This document shows positions 1 through 7,449 of a stretch of 54,018 bases of DNA, piece by piece. Numbering within the stretch: the first letter of the stretch is position 1; each line of letters starts with the position of its first letter. The notes below the pieces were generated by a model. That model saw only the letters and a list, made by a program, of their open reading frames with translations. It made no database searches and was not told the origin of the DNA. Both the position numbers and the translations under genes were made by a program. Where the stretch lies: the NCBI GenBank assembly GCA_016213235.1, contig JACRBE010000013.1, positions 1 to 54,018 on the forward strand, written 5' to 3'. Origin of the DNA: Chlamydiales bacterium (GTDB lineage: Bacteria > Chlamydiota > Chlamydiia > Chlamydiales > JACRBE01).

Positions 1-1
1 A

Positions 2-289
2 GGAAGAGTAAAAGGAAGAGATTGGTATGACCTGGTCTGGTATGTTGCAAAAAAAATACCACTCCATTTATCTCATCTTGAATTGCGGTTAAAACAGACA
101 GCTTTTATCGATGAAAATGTCAACCTTTCTCCTGATGTTTTTTCTCAATTATATTTGGAAAAAGTAAAAAAATTGGATGTTGCATCAGCAAAAGCTGATG
201 TAATATCTTTTATTGCTCATCCTGAAGTCTTAGAAATATGGTCACAATCTTATTTTCTTGATCTTCTACCGAAAATTAATTTTTGTTAA
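2..289 (+). pseudogene. C-terminal part of an AbiEii/AbiGii-type nucleotidyltransferase toxin (runs off left edge)
   Basis: The frame is open from the left edge and reads through a KGRDWYDLVWYVAKKIPL stretch before the stop at 287-289. That pattern resembles the C-terminal region of AbiEii nucleotidyltransferase toxins (the toxin half of type IV AbiE toxin-antitoxin systems), where RGRDWYD is followed by a helical tail of roughly this length. Only about 95 codons are visible, so the catalytic N-terminal domain and any AbiEi antitoxin gene lie outside the window and I cannot tell whether the gene is intact. The first internal ATG is at 83, but homology begins before it, so this is a 3' end rather than a small gene. 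It could be the end of a complete gene; I list it as partial. Confidence 0.6.
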
Positions 290-398
290 AAGACCCCCAT
301 AAGTTAACCGTTGGAAAACATCCGGATATTTTAACCTGAAAGTTAGCGCATTGCTAACATACCGGTTATTTTAGCAGTAAAAGCAGGTGTGACACATG
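290..398. repeat. Convergent intergenic region with two short inverted repeats
   Basis: GTTAGC-gcatt-GCTAAC at 344-360 can form a 6-bp hairpin with a 5-nt loop. It sits between two imperfect copies of a CCGGnTATTTTA motif. TGACACATG at 390-398 and CATGTGTCA at 416-424 form a second inverted repeat straddling the SDR stop codon. Position between convergent gene ends suggests termination, but neither hairpin has a clear T-run. Confidence 0.3.
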
Positions 399-1094
399 CT
401 AGTGAAATTGTACTACATGTGTCATAGGGGAGAGGATAATTTCATCACAAACAGAAGAGGAGCGCATCTTCAAGATCATTTTTACAGCCATTGCGATGTC
501 TTCTGGCAGTAATGCATGAGCATCGTCCTCTCCCGGTGCAAAATTTAAGTGATCATAAAAACTCGTTCTTGTCATGCCAGGCTGTATCATGGATACACGA
601 GTGCCTGATTTGCCACACTCTTGTCTGATAGCTTGTGCAAAGCCTCTTAATGCAAATTTGGAGGCGCAGTAAATAGATCCTTTTCTTTTCCCCTCCAGCG
701 CTGCTTCTGATCCGATAAAAATAATGTCCGTATGCTGTTTCGTTTTCAAGAATCCTATCAGATGTTTGACCAAATAGACATGAGATAAAAAATTCACATC
801 CATCATTTCATGGATATGCTCAAAAGATAGTTGCTCTAAATGTCCAAAATATCCAACACCTGCATTACAAATCAGTCCATCTACCTGAGGATGGGTAGAA
901 GTGATTGTTTTTACCATGTTATCTATTTGATCCAAATGAGACAGATCACAGGTAATATGATGATAGTTACAAGAAGAAAAAGAGGGTGTTGTTCTGGATA
1001 TACCAATAACGGTATGGCCATCCTCGAGAAGGTGCTCTACGCATGTTTTCCCAATACCGGAGCTGGATCCGGTGACGATGATGGTTCTTAACAT
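399..1094 (-). CDS. Short-chain dehydrogenase/reductase (SDR family)
   Basis: A 231-residue classical SDR. From the chosen start, the nucleotide-binding motif TGSSSGIG is at residues 8-15, NAGVG at about 77-81, the catalytic serine in IGSEAA near 129, and YCASK (Tyr142, Lys146) completes the Ser-Tyr-Lys set. It should be a soluble NAD(P)(H)-dependent oxidoreductase; the substrate cannot be read from sequence. A longer start exists at 1142, but the ATG at 1094 puts the protein start directly before the Rossmann strand (MLRTIIVTG) and overlaps the stop of the upstream SPL-like gene by 7 nt. It is the last gene of a tightly packed minus-strand set starting near tRNA-Cys. Confidence 0.88.
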   Translation of the reverse strand: MLRTIIVTGSSSGIGKTCVEHLLEDGHTVIGISRTTPSFSSCNYHHITCDLSHLDQIDNMVKTITSTHPQVDGLICNAGVGYFGHLEQLSFEHIHEMMDVNFLSHVYLVKHLIGFLKTKQHTDIIFIGSEAALEGKRKGSIYCASKFALRGFAQAIRQECGKSGTRVSMIQPGMTRTSFYDHLNFAPGEDDAHALLPEDIAMAVKMILKMRSSSVCDEIILSPMTHVVQFH

Positions 1095-2029
1095 AAAAAT
1101 AACTGCTCTTGTGGTACATGTTTTAATATTGCATCTTTGCAAAAAGTCAGGAGTTCTGTTTTTTCCTGGTTGGAGTGGATCAAAGGTTCATGGGGGAGTA
1201 AAGATTCCATCTTCTTTTTAAAATCGGGAGGCAGGCGATAGTGCCCCAGTGTTACAGAGTGCAAGCGACTATGGTTAATAATAGAAAACGAATCTTGGAA
1301 TAGCGATAGATAATGGGAAGTAGCATTTTTGAAGGAAATAATAGGATCAAAACGCAGTCCGATGTTCCATCCCCTTTGTTGCAATTTCCCGATGCATTCC
1401 AGGCGCTTTGCTGTAGAAGGAGCTTTAATTTCAACTTCTTTTGCTACAATGGAAGGATTTAAACTATAGGCAATCACGACATTGTTTAAAGGGGGTAACT
1501 CTAACAAGGAGTGGATGTTGGAACTTTTTGTCCTCAGCTCAAATGTAACATGGGGATGTTTGGAAAAAAAAGAGTAATAGCTCTTAATAAAGTGAGTGAT
1601 GGATTCTAAAGCTAAACTATCTCCATCATAACCGGTAAAGATGGTAACGCTATTATCCGGATGAGGGCTTATGGTTTTTGCAACAGCTGTTTGAAAATCT
1701 TCATGATTGACAAAATAGACATAGTGGGCTGATCGATACATCGCTTGCAAAAAACAGTATTTACAATCAAAAGGGCAATTTAATACATGGGAAAAATAAT
1801 AGTTATGATTGCGTCCAATACCATATGTAGGAGGTGTTTCATGGATAAACCCCTGATGTTTTTTAGCAAGTATTAGAGCTGGGTGCTCTTTTTGCAAACG
1901 AAAGTGCTGGGAAGAGCGGTTGAAAATTTCTGTATAGCGTGAAATAAACACACTGCTTGCGCTCTTAAATTGCTCTCTTATGCGGGCCACAGTAGGATGC
2001 TCACGAATTTCTTCTTCGATATAGATCAT
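1088..2029 (-). CDS. SPL-family (spore photoproduct lyase-like) radical SAM protein
   Basis: About 313 residues with a C-x3-C-x2-C cluster (Cys85, Cys89, Cys92) in the context NCPFDCKYCFLQAMY, which should bind the 4Fe-4S cluster used with S-adenosylmethionine. The surrounding pattern, including the YCFLQ motif and the later TFELRTKS segment, matches the SPL family, whose founding member repairs spore photoproduct in Bacillus. Chlamydiae do not make endospores, so the substrate here is unknown. ATG 2029 overlaps the stop of the upstream nucleosidase-like gene as ATGA, which favours it over the ATG at 2038. Position between a nucleosidase-like gene and an SDR gene hints at a small nucleotide-related pathway, but that is inference. 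Confidence 0.78.
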   Translation of the reverse strand: MIYIEEEIREHPTVARIREQFKSASSVFISRYTEIFNRSSQHFRLQKEHPALILAKKHQGFIHETPPTYGIGRNHNYYFSHVLNCPFDCKYCFLQAMYRSAHYVYFVNHEDFQTAVAKTISPHPDNSVTIFTGYDGDSLALESITHFIKSYYSFFSKHPHVTFELRTKSSNIHSLLELPPLNNVVIAYSLNPSIVAKEVEIKAPSTAKRLECIGKLQQRGWNIGLRFDPIISFKNATSHYLSLFQDSFSIINHSRLHSVTLGHYRLPPDFKKKMESLLPHEPLIHSNQEKTELLTFCKDAILKHVPQEQLFLC

Positions 2030-2835
2030 GGTAAACATGGCAAAGAAATCTCCAAGCTATTCAGACGTATTTGTAATTGCTCTAAAAAAACAGATGCTGC
2101 TTGTGATGCATCAAAAAGCTCTATAACTGTTTTCTGTTCTAATTTTAGTAGGATTGTTTGATGGAGTAATCTGCTTAATTGATGCTCTTGTGTAACACTA
2201 AAGTGTTTTTGCATGATAAAAGTGGCATAAAGAGGGTGCTTTTCCTGGTTTAATTGGTTTTCATAAGAAAGAAGGATATCAATAACTGCTTTTACCAAAG
2301 GCATTTTTTTTATCATCTCCTCGCATATAAATGTCTTGTTTATTTGCGTATGATGGGAAACACCATGATCAGAAATATATTTTATCGATTGAATAGACTC
2401 TAAAGGAGCAAATTTACTTGCAGCATGGAAAAATCCATAACTTTCCATATCTACTACCATGTTGGCTCCTACATGCTGCTGAGAAGAGAAAAAAGAGCAA
2501 AAAGGCATGAGCTTACAGGGAGCTTTAAACGAATAGCTAGGATAAATAATAGGAGATGCTAGCTCCATGTTGATGGAAAGAGGCATTACCATTTCACCAA
2601 GAGGAAGATCCTTTGATGCTGCTATTCCAATATTGAGCCAGCTATGTATTTGCTCTCTTTTTATGCCACTGATATAGCCTATAGCGTTAATAGTAGAAAG
2701 CATGCCAATACCACAGACAATAAGTGTAATATTCTCTTTTTCATAAATGAGAAAAGGGGACTGCTCGATTTGTTTTAAGTGAAAAAAGTCGATAAGAGGT
2801 TTTGCTTCCAAGGGGAGCGCTGTAGCAATAATCAT
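2026..2835 (-). CDS. Nucleoside phosphorylase / MTA-SAH nucleosidase-like protein
   Basis: A 269-residue protein. Its N-terminal roughly 190 residues look like the purine nucleoside phosphorylase/MTA nucleosidase fold: IATALPLEAKPL at 3-14, a CGIG turn near 41-44, NIGIAAS near 68-74, and VDMESYGFFHAA at 128-139 in the place of the VDME signature that binds the ribose. A helical C-terminal extension of about 80 residues is not part of the standard domain. Candidate activities are MTA/SAH nucleosidase or futalosine hydrolase, the latter being a known role of a chlamydial member of this fold in menaquinone synthesis; sequence alone does not decide. Its start overlaps the rsmI stop as ATGA and its stop overlaps the next start, so translation is probably coupled. 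Confidence 0.65.
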   Translation of the reverse strand: MIIATALPLEAKPLIDFFHLKQIEQSPFLIYEKENITLIVCGIGMLSTINAIGYISGIKREQIHSWLNIGIAASKDLPLGEMVMPLSINMELASPIIYPSYSFKAPCKLMPFCSFFSSQQHVGANMVVDMESYGFFHAASKFAPLESIQSIKYISDHGVSHHTQINKTFICEEMIKKMPLVKAVIDILLSYENQLNQEKHPLYATFIMQKHFSVTQEHQLSRLLHQTILLKLEQKTVIELFDASQAASVFLEQLQIRLNSLEISLPCLP

Positions 2836-3638
2836 GAGAATTCTTTATACAACTCTTTACGGTTTTTACCAGTTAGCGTAGCAGTTAATTTTGCAGCTTG
2901 TGGTAGCTTTAGTCCATACTCTTTTACAAGCATATCCATGAGTTGTTTTTCTGATAAACTGATAGACCCCTCTTGCGGTATCCCTTCGATAAACAACACA
3001 ATTTCCCCTCTTGGAGGATGCTGTGTGTAGTAGTCTAACATCTCCTGAACAGACCCCTCTTTTTTCTCCTCAAAGAGCTTGGTCAGTTCCCGAAATATCA
3101 TGATGCTCGTATCTGCTTTTATTTCGTGGATTTCTTTTAGTATTTTTAATAGATCATGGGGCGCTACATAGAAGGCGGAGAGTCCATCATAATAGATACT
3201 CTCTTCTATCTGCTTTTTTCTTGCATTTGCTTTATCATGAAAAAAACCGAGAAACTGCCACTTTTTATAAGGCTTTCCAATTAATGATAGTGCTGTAATG
3301 ACAGCAGAGGGCCCCGGTATGGAAAAGTAGGGGATATCAGCTTCCTTTACAGCCTGTACAAGAAAAGAGCCCGGATCGCAAATAAGAGGAGTTCCCGCAT
3401 CAGATAAAAGAGCGATGTTTTTCCCACTTTGAAGATCTTGGATAACGGGAGCTATTTTCTTCTTTTCATTAAAGAGATGAAAGCTGACAAGTGGCTTTGA
3501 AATACCATAATGATCCATTAAAACTTTTGTTTTACGAGTATCTTCACAAAGCAGGTAATCACAAGTATTAATTGTTTCAACAGCTCTGAAGGAGAAATCT
3601 TTCAGATTTCCAATGGGTGTGGCAATGATAAATAACAT
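2832..3638 (-). CDS. rsmI: 16S rRNA (cytidine(1402)-2'-O)-methyltransferase RsmI
   Basis: A 268-residue SAM-dependent methyltransferase of the tetrapyrrole-methylase fold. IATPIGNLKD lies at the N-terminus (ATPIGN at 6-11), CEDTRKTKVLM follows, and SDAGTPLICDPG is at about 79-90; these are diagnostic of RsmI, which 2'-O-methylates C1402 in the decoding centre of 16S rRNA. The ATG at 3638 places the first beta-strand directly at the start; an upstream ATG at 3662 lies inside the tRNA-Cys gene and is unlikely. The gene begins 15 nt after the 3' end of tRNA-Cys on the same strand and overlaps the next gene, so a shared transcript with the tRNA is plausible. Confidence 0.95.
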   Translation of the reverse strand: MLFIIATPIGNLKDFSFRAVETINTCDYLLCEDTRKTKVLMDHYGISKPLVSFHLFNEKKKIAPVIQDLQSGKNIALLSDAGTPLICDPGSFLVQAVKEADIPYFSIPGPSAVITALSLIGKPYKKWQFLGFFHDKANARKKQIEESIYYDGLSAFYVAPHDLLKILKEIHEIKADTSIMIFRELTKLFEEKKEGSVQEMLDYYTQHPPRGEIVLFIEGIPQEGSISLSEKQLMDMLVKEYGLKLPQAAKLTATLTGKNRKELYKEFS

Positions 3639-3653
3639 AACTGTATGGGAATA

Positions 3654-3725
3654 AGGTGGCACCCAGGATTGAACTGGGGAATGGGAGCTTTGCAGGCTCC
3701 TGCCTTACCGCTTGGCTATGCCACC
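3654..3725 (-). tRNA. tRNA-Cys (GCA)
   Basis: Read on the minus strand, the 5' arm GGTGGCA pairs with TGCCACC at the 3' end (7 bp). The anticodon stem GGAGC/GCTCC closes a CTGCAAA loop with anticodon GCA. The T arm is CCCAG-TTCAATC-CTGGG with TTCAATC as its loop. The discriminator base is T. No CCA is encoded, so it must be added after transcription. Total length 72 nt. It lies just upstream of rsmI on the same strand. Confidence 0.96.
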
Positions 3726-3856
3726 ACTTTAATTTTGACGAAATTATGCCTAAATCAAAATTATGGGGCAATCAATAAAAGAGATGGGAACAATTAATTA
3801 TAAAACACCCAATTCATTGATGGAGAAGTGCAATTTGGAATAAGCAAATAATCCTC

Positions 3857-5332
3857 TTAATCTCTACTATAGTGGCTACATTTCTCAAGAAAAGAGGTCC
3901 AAGCCTCGTTCATAGATTCTTTAAGGGATTCCCATTCGAGATCGTCATCGGGGTATTCTTGTAAAACACCAATGTATACAAGTATTTCTTTTACATCATC
4001 ATCTGTTAGGGAGCCTACACCTTTTGCAGGAAAATGTTGTTCCATATAGATCAGTCTTTCTTTATCTCCTATAAAATCTTCATTCGTAATATGATCCGGT
4101 ATTTTTCTTGTTAGACACTTATCTACAAATTGTCCGTATTTATCACCAGGTCTAGAAAATGATCCATCATTTAAGCGATCTCTAATAGAAATAATGAGGT
4201 CTTTTGGAGTGAAACCTCCTTGTAATACCTGAAATATTTCATCCATGGTGATAAACTTATTCTCTGCATCATGTCGAGCATCCTGGGTCGGATTTAGTCC
4301 TAAAAGATTTCCAAGAGCATCTTGCACAGCGCTTGTTGCATGGATCTCAAGATTTCGGAGTCCTCGTACATATCCGGTTCTTCTATCAATGGTACTATCA
4401 TAAACTGTTCTTTCTACCTCGAAATGTTTCCTGAATAACCCTATTTTGAAGTTGTATATCCATAATGCAATTTGAGATTCCAGTTTAGAGTCTTTATATA
4501 GGGTTTCAACTACAATGGTATGAAATTCATTTGCAAATGCAAAAATACAAGTTCTACCTGCAAGCCCAGCTACTTTTGTCAAAATCTCGGTTTTCTCTTC
4601 TTTAGAGAGCTTCAGTGACTGAAGCATATGAAGGATTATGCGAAGAAGAGAGTGTACCTCACGTCTTATTTCCCCACTTGGATCTCTATTACTATATAGA
4701 GTTGGTATTACATTAATAATACCGGTAATTATTTCTAATGTAGCATTTTCCGATCGATCGGTTGTATCAAAAAGTGTTTGTGCGATCGTATTAATGTCAC
4801 GAATATCTAAAGATTGCGTTGTTGTTTTTAACTCTTCCAAAGTAGGCCCATCGTATTTTGGTTTTTGTTGTAGACCGAATACTCCAACATGTACTTTCGT
4901 AAAATCACAGGTACCATCCGGTCTTCCCATGTTAGCAGGTGTAGCGCCACCAGTGGTAGTGCCAGGATTTGGACGAGAAGGTGTTGAGCTAGGAATAGTT
5001 GGATGTATAGGAGATGTTGGACTATCTCCTTCATTTGGATCAATGATTTGATGGAAAAGAGAGGTGATGCGATCATCTTGTGCTATGATTTTTCCTACAA
5101 TTGCTAAAAGAGTAGGTAGTATAGTAACAAGAGCAAATATCCCCATTATGACATCGCAGATAGTAAGTGCTACTACTTCAACATCTTTAATATTATTTGG
5201 ATCACTTGCATCAACGGTATAAGTATTTCCGCAGCAAAGAAGCCGTATGCCTTTGCCACAATACTCTAAGAAGCAAGGCTCTTCACCCATCACATAATTT
5301 GTAAGATAAAATCTTGTTTCTACATCACACAT
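3857..5332 (-). CDS. Paralogous single-membrane-segment protein, copy 1 (unknown function)
   Basis: A 491-residue protein I do not recognise; it is clearly related to the products at 5352-6866 and 9182-10588. The N-terminus has FYLTNYVMGEEPC, then YCGKGIRLLCCGNTY (about residues 24-38), one hydrophobic segment at about 61-83 containing GIFALVTILPTLL, and then QDDRITSLF. A Ser/Thr/Pro-rich linker (about 98-125) leads to a long, mostly helical soluble part that ends with a GxLTxxDVxxILxYxGIL motif and MNEAW. It has no cleavable signal peptide, so the Cys-rich N-terminus and single membrane segment suggest a membrane-anchored protein. A start at 5332 is supported by AAGGGA about 8 nt upstream. 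Nineteen nt separate it from copy 2 upstream, so the two are probably co-transcribed. Confidence 0.8.
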   Translation of the reverse strand: MCDVETRFYLTNYVMGEEPCFLEYCGKGIRLLCCGNTYTVDASDPNNIKDVEVVALTICDVIMGIFALVTILPTLLAIVGKIIAQDDRITSLFHQIIDPNEGDSPTSPIHPTIPSSTPSRPNPGTTTGGATPANMGRPDGTCDFTKVHVGVFGLQQKPKYDGPTLEELKTTTQSLDIRDINTIAQTLFDTTDRSENATLEIITGIINVIPTLYSNRDPSGEIRREVHSLLRIILHMLQSLKLSKEEKTEILTKVAGLAGRTCIFAFANEFHTIVVETLYKDSKLESQIALWIYNFKIGLFRKHFEVERTVYDSTIDRRTGYVRGLRNLEIHATSAVQDALGNLLGLNPTQDARHDAENKFITMDEIFQVLQGGFTPKDLIISIRDRLNDGSFSRPGDKYGQFVDKCLTRKIPDHITNEDFIGDKERLIYMEQHFPAKGVGSLTDDDVKEILVYIGVLQEYPDDDLEWESLKESMNEAWTSFLEKCSHYSRD

Positions 5333-5351
5333 GCTTGTTTCCCTTTTTTAA

Positions 5352-6866
5352 TTATAATCTATCGCCAAATTGACCAGGTCTTGGTCTATCACCCATTTCT
5401 ATCATTCTTTTTTCTTCTTTTTCGAGTTCGTTTATTAAAGCTTGGCGCTTATCTTCCCAATCCTCGTTCATTTGCTCTACTAAAGCTACTTCACCAGTAT
5501 CACTATCTGCTGGCGCTAAAATTTCAAGGTGTGTTAACACGATAGCTATATCTTCATTAGTAAGTGTTCCTTGCTTTCCCTCTTTATAATGCTCGTCAAC
5601 ATATACATATGGATTTATTCCCTCTCCACCACTACGCATAATTTCTTCTGATTTTTTTTCTAGATAATCGCTTAAATGCTCAACAAGGAAATTGCCTGTA
5701 GATGTTTTTGGAAAGTCCGTAGCATTTAATAAGTCTTTTACGCTCTCAATAATAAGTTGAGGGGTATATTTTTGTTTTAGAATAAATAAGATATTCGTCG
5801 GATTAATATGATCTTTATAAGAATCTACCGCTCCAAAACCTCTTAATCTAGCTGTAGAAGAAGGAAGCCCTAGATACTTTCCAAGAATATATTTAATGGT
5901 GTCAATAAAATGCCATTCACCGAGTGGTGATAGGGTTTTTCCATTAGGTGCTCTAAACCCTGATGCAAAATTGGAGAGTAAAATCTGTAGTTTTAGAGTT
6001 TGTAAAAGATATAAAATACGCTCTAGTGCAAGATTATTTGTATCTTTTGGATCTGGTCTTTTAAAGAATATGTCCATAGCAAGATCTGCAAATTCTTTTT
6101 CATATGTTTCCATACATACATTTGCAGCTGCTGAAAGACGCACAAGGATCACTCTTTTTTCTGTATCATCTTTACAAGATGTGATCAATAAGTAGGAAAA
6201 TAATCGGATCTTTGTCCTGATCTGATTAGCAAGTTTATTATTGTCATTAAGGTGAGACAGGTTGTCATCTAAATTAGCCACTTTATTTCCCATCAGTTCT
6301 AATGCTTTTAACGTTTCATCCCCAGGAGGAAATAATCGTCTAGCTTCAGTTAAAACGCTCTCTTGATGGGTGTATGGTTCAAATCTATAATTGGCGGTAT
6401 CTGCAGCATCTTGTAATTTGTCCAATTCAGCTTGTTCAATGGTTGGCGCTCGAGAGAGGCCGATAATACTTGTTTGATAAAGTGTAAAGTCGACTGTTTT
6501 GTCATCTGATACAGGACAAATCGGTGAAGGAGGAATGATAAGGGTGGTTTGTCGTACAGTAGTATCGTCAGAATTAAGTACCTTATCAAAAATAGTAGAT
6601 ATTCGATCATCACGAGAAATAAGTTTTGCTACAAAAGCAAGTATAGTAGGTAAAACTGTTACCAGCATAAAAATACCAAGAGCGATGTCACATACAGTTT
6701 TAGCGATTCTTTCTACAGACGTTACTTCTATACCTCTTTGGTCTTCATTGAATTCAATCTCATAAACGTCTCCACAACCAAGTAGTTGCAACCCTTTGCC
6801 TAAACAATTCATCCAAGGATCTTCTACACCTTGAATATGATTTCCTAAATAAAATAAAGTTGACAT
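5352..6866 (-). CDS. Paralogous single-membrane-segment protein, copy 2 (unknown function)
   Basis: A 504-residue paralogue of its two neighbours. It keeps the same order: LFYLGNHIQGVEDPW, CLGKGLQLLGCGDVYEI (about 21-37), a hydrophobic segment at about 59-83 with GIFMLVTVLPTIL, then RDDRISTIF. Near the C-terminus is QKYTPQLIIESVKDLLN, followed by GTLTNEDIAIVLTHLEIL and MNEDW, and a charged tail. The start at 6866 (MSTLFYLGN) matches the paralogues and has AGGA 7 nt upstream; an in-frame ATG at 6896 adds ten residues without RBS support. The C-terminal tail (roughly the last 30 residues) is Glu/Lys/Arg-rich and differs from the paralogues. Function unknown; a surface, inclusion-membrane or secreted role is possible but not shown. 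Confidence 0.8.
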   Translation of the reverse strand: MSTLFYLGNHIQGVEDPWMNCLGKGLQLLGCGDVYEIEFNEDQRGIEVTSVERIAKTVCDIALGIFMLVTVLPTILAFVAKLISRDDRISTIFDKVLNSDDTTVRQTTLIIPPSPICPVSDDKTVDFTLYQTSIIGLSRAPTIEQAELDKLQDAADTANYRFEPYTHQESVLTEARRLFPPGDETLKALELMGNKVANLDDNLSHLNDNNKLANQIRTKIRLFSYLLITSCKDDTEKRVILVRLSAAANVCMETYEKEFADLAMDIFFKRPDPKDTNNLALERILYLLQTLKLQILLSNFASGFRAPNGKTLSPLGEWHFIDTIKYILGKYLGLPSSTARLRGFGAVDSYKDHINPTNILFILKQKYTPQLIIESVKDLLNATDFPKTSTGNFLVEHLSDYLEKKSEEIMRSGGEGINPYVYVDEHYKEGKQGTLTNEDIAIVLTHLEILAPADSDTGEVALVEQMNEDWEDKRQALINELEKEEKRMIEMGDRPRPGQFGDRL

Positions 6867-7112
6867 TGTTATTCCTAAATTAGTTATTTCGATCAAAAAT
6901 ATAAGTTATTTGTGTTTTTATTTAAATATAAAATTGTTTTTTAATTTTGCATAAAACATTGTTTTATTTAAAAATTATAATTTTATTTATATTGAAAACA
7001 GCTATTCGTCTGAATAAGACGAATAATTGTTTTTTTGATTATAAAAGATTGTTTAAGAGTTAATACCCTCTTTTTGCCTGACGGTCAGTGTGCATTTGTC
7101 CTAAAAGGGCTT

Positions 7113-7158
7113 AAATTCTATCAACAAACAGCATTTTGGCTGTTTGTTGATAGAATTT
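7113..7158. repeat. Perfect 20-bp inverted repeat (hairpin)
   Basis: AAATTCTATCAACAAACAGC at 7113-7132 is exactly reverse-complementary to 7139-7158, with a 6-nt loop (ATTTTG). It is followed by only a short T-run, so it could act as a terminator or be a small palindromic element; neither flanking gene points toward it from the left. Confidence 0.8.
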
Positions 7159-7240
7159 TATCGCGACGTTATTCAATTTCTCTATCGTGATGTGGCAGCA
7201 GGCCGTGGGCTGTCCTCCTATAGGAAAATAGGGTTTTTAG

Positions 7241-7358
7241 AGTATCCGCTGGATATAAATCTCTAAACGAGGCGGATACTTTTGGTTCTTGACGTTTATC
7301 CGCGGGATTTGATAAATTATATTCAGCGGATACTTAATGGATTCAATGAGTATCCGCT
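7241..7358. repeat. Cluster of AGTATCCGCT-type repeats in both orientations
   Basis: AGTATCCGCT occurs at 7241-7250 and 7349-7358. Its reverse complement occurs at 7272-7280 (9 of 10 bases) and 7325-7334 (complete), and a partial TATCCGC at 7297-7303. The pair 7325-7334/7349-7358 forms a 10-bp stem with a 14-nt loop. The cluster stops about 90 nt before the preferred start of the ATPase gene. It looks like a REP/palindromic element or a regulator-binding array. Confidence 0.75.
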
Positions 7359-7449
7359 ACGGATAAAACTGGAAACGCCGCGCGATAACTCTGCGGATGA
7401 TTGCGCCTTTGATTATAAGTTAGTTGCGAATTTTAAAAAGGATGGCCTG

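Larger units (their letters stand above)
6897..7449. promoter_or_regulatory. Divergent AT-rich intergenic region between paralogue copy 2 and the ATPase gene
   Basis: Roughly 550 nt without a supported gene. The left 150 nt are extremely A+T-rich with homopolymer runs and presumably hold the promoter of the minus-strand paralogue pair. A strong hairpin lies at 7113-7158 and a cluster of AGTATCCGCT-type repeats at 7241-7358. The ATPase frame stays open upstream to a TTG at 7282, but the translated stretch 7282-7449 consists largely of the repeat cluster and does not look like protein. Confidence 0.5.

Noticed and set aside
4638..5051. Plus-strand open frame of 137 codons inside paralogue copy 1
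   Set aside because: Antisense to a conserved paralogous protein; composition follows the complementary coding strand.
7282..7449. N-terminal extension of the DUF234 ATPase from a TTG start
   Set aside because: The extension is encoded mostly by the repeat cluster and precedes the normal domain start; ATG 7450 fits better.
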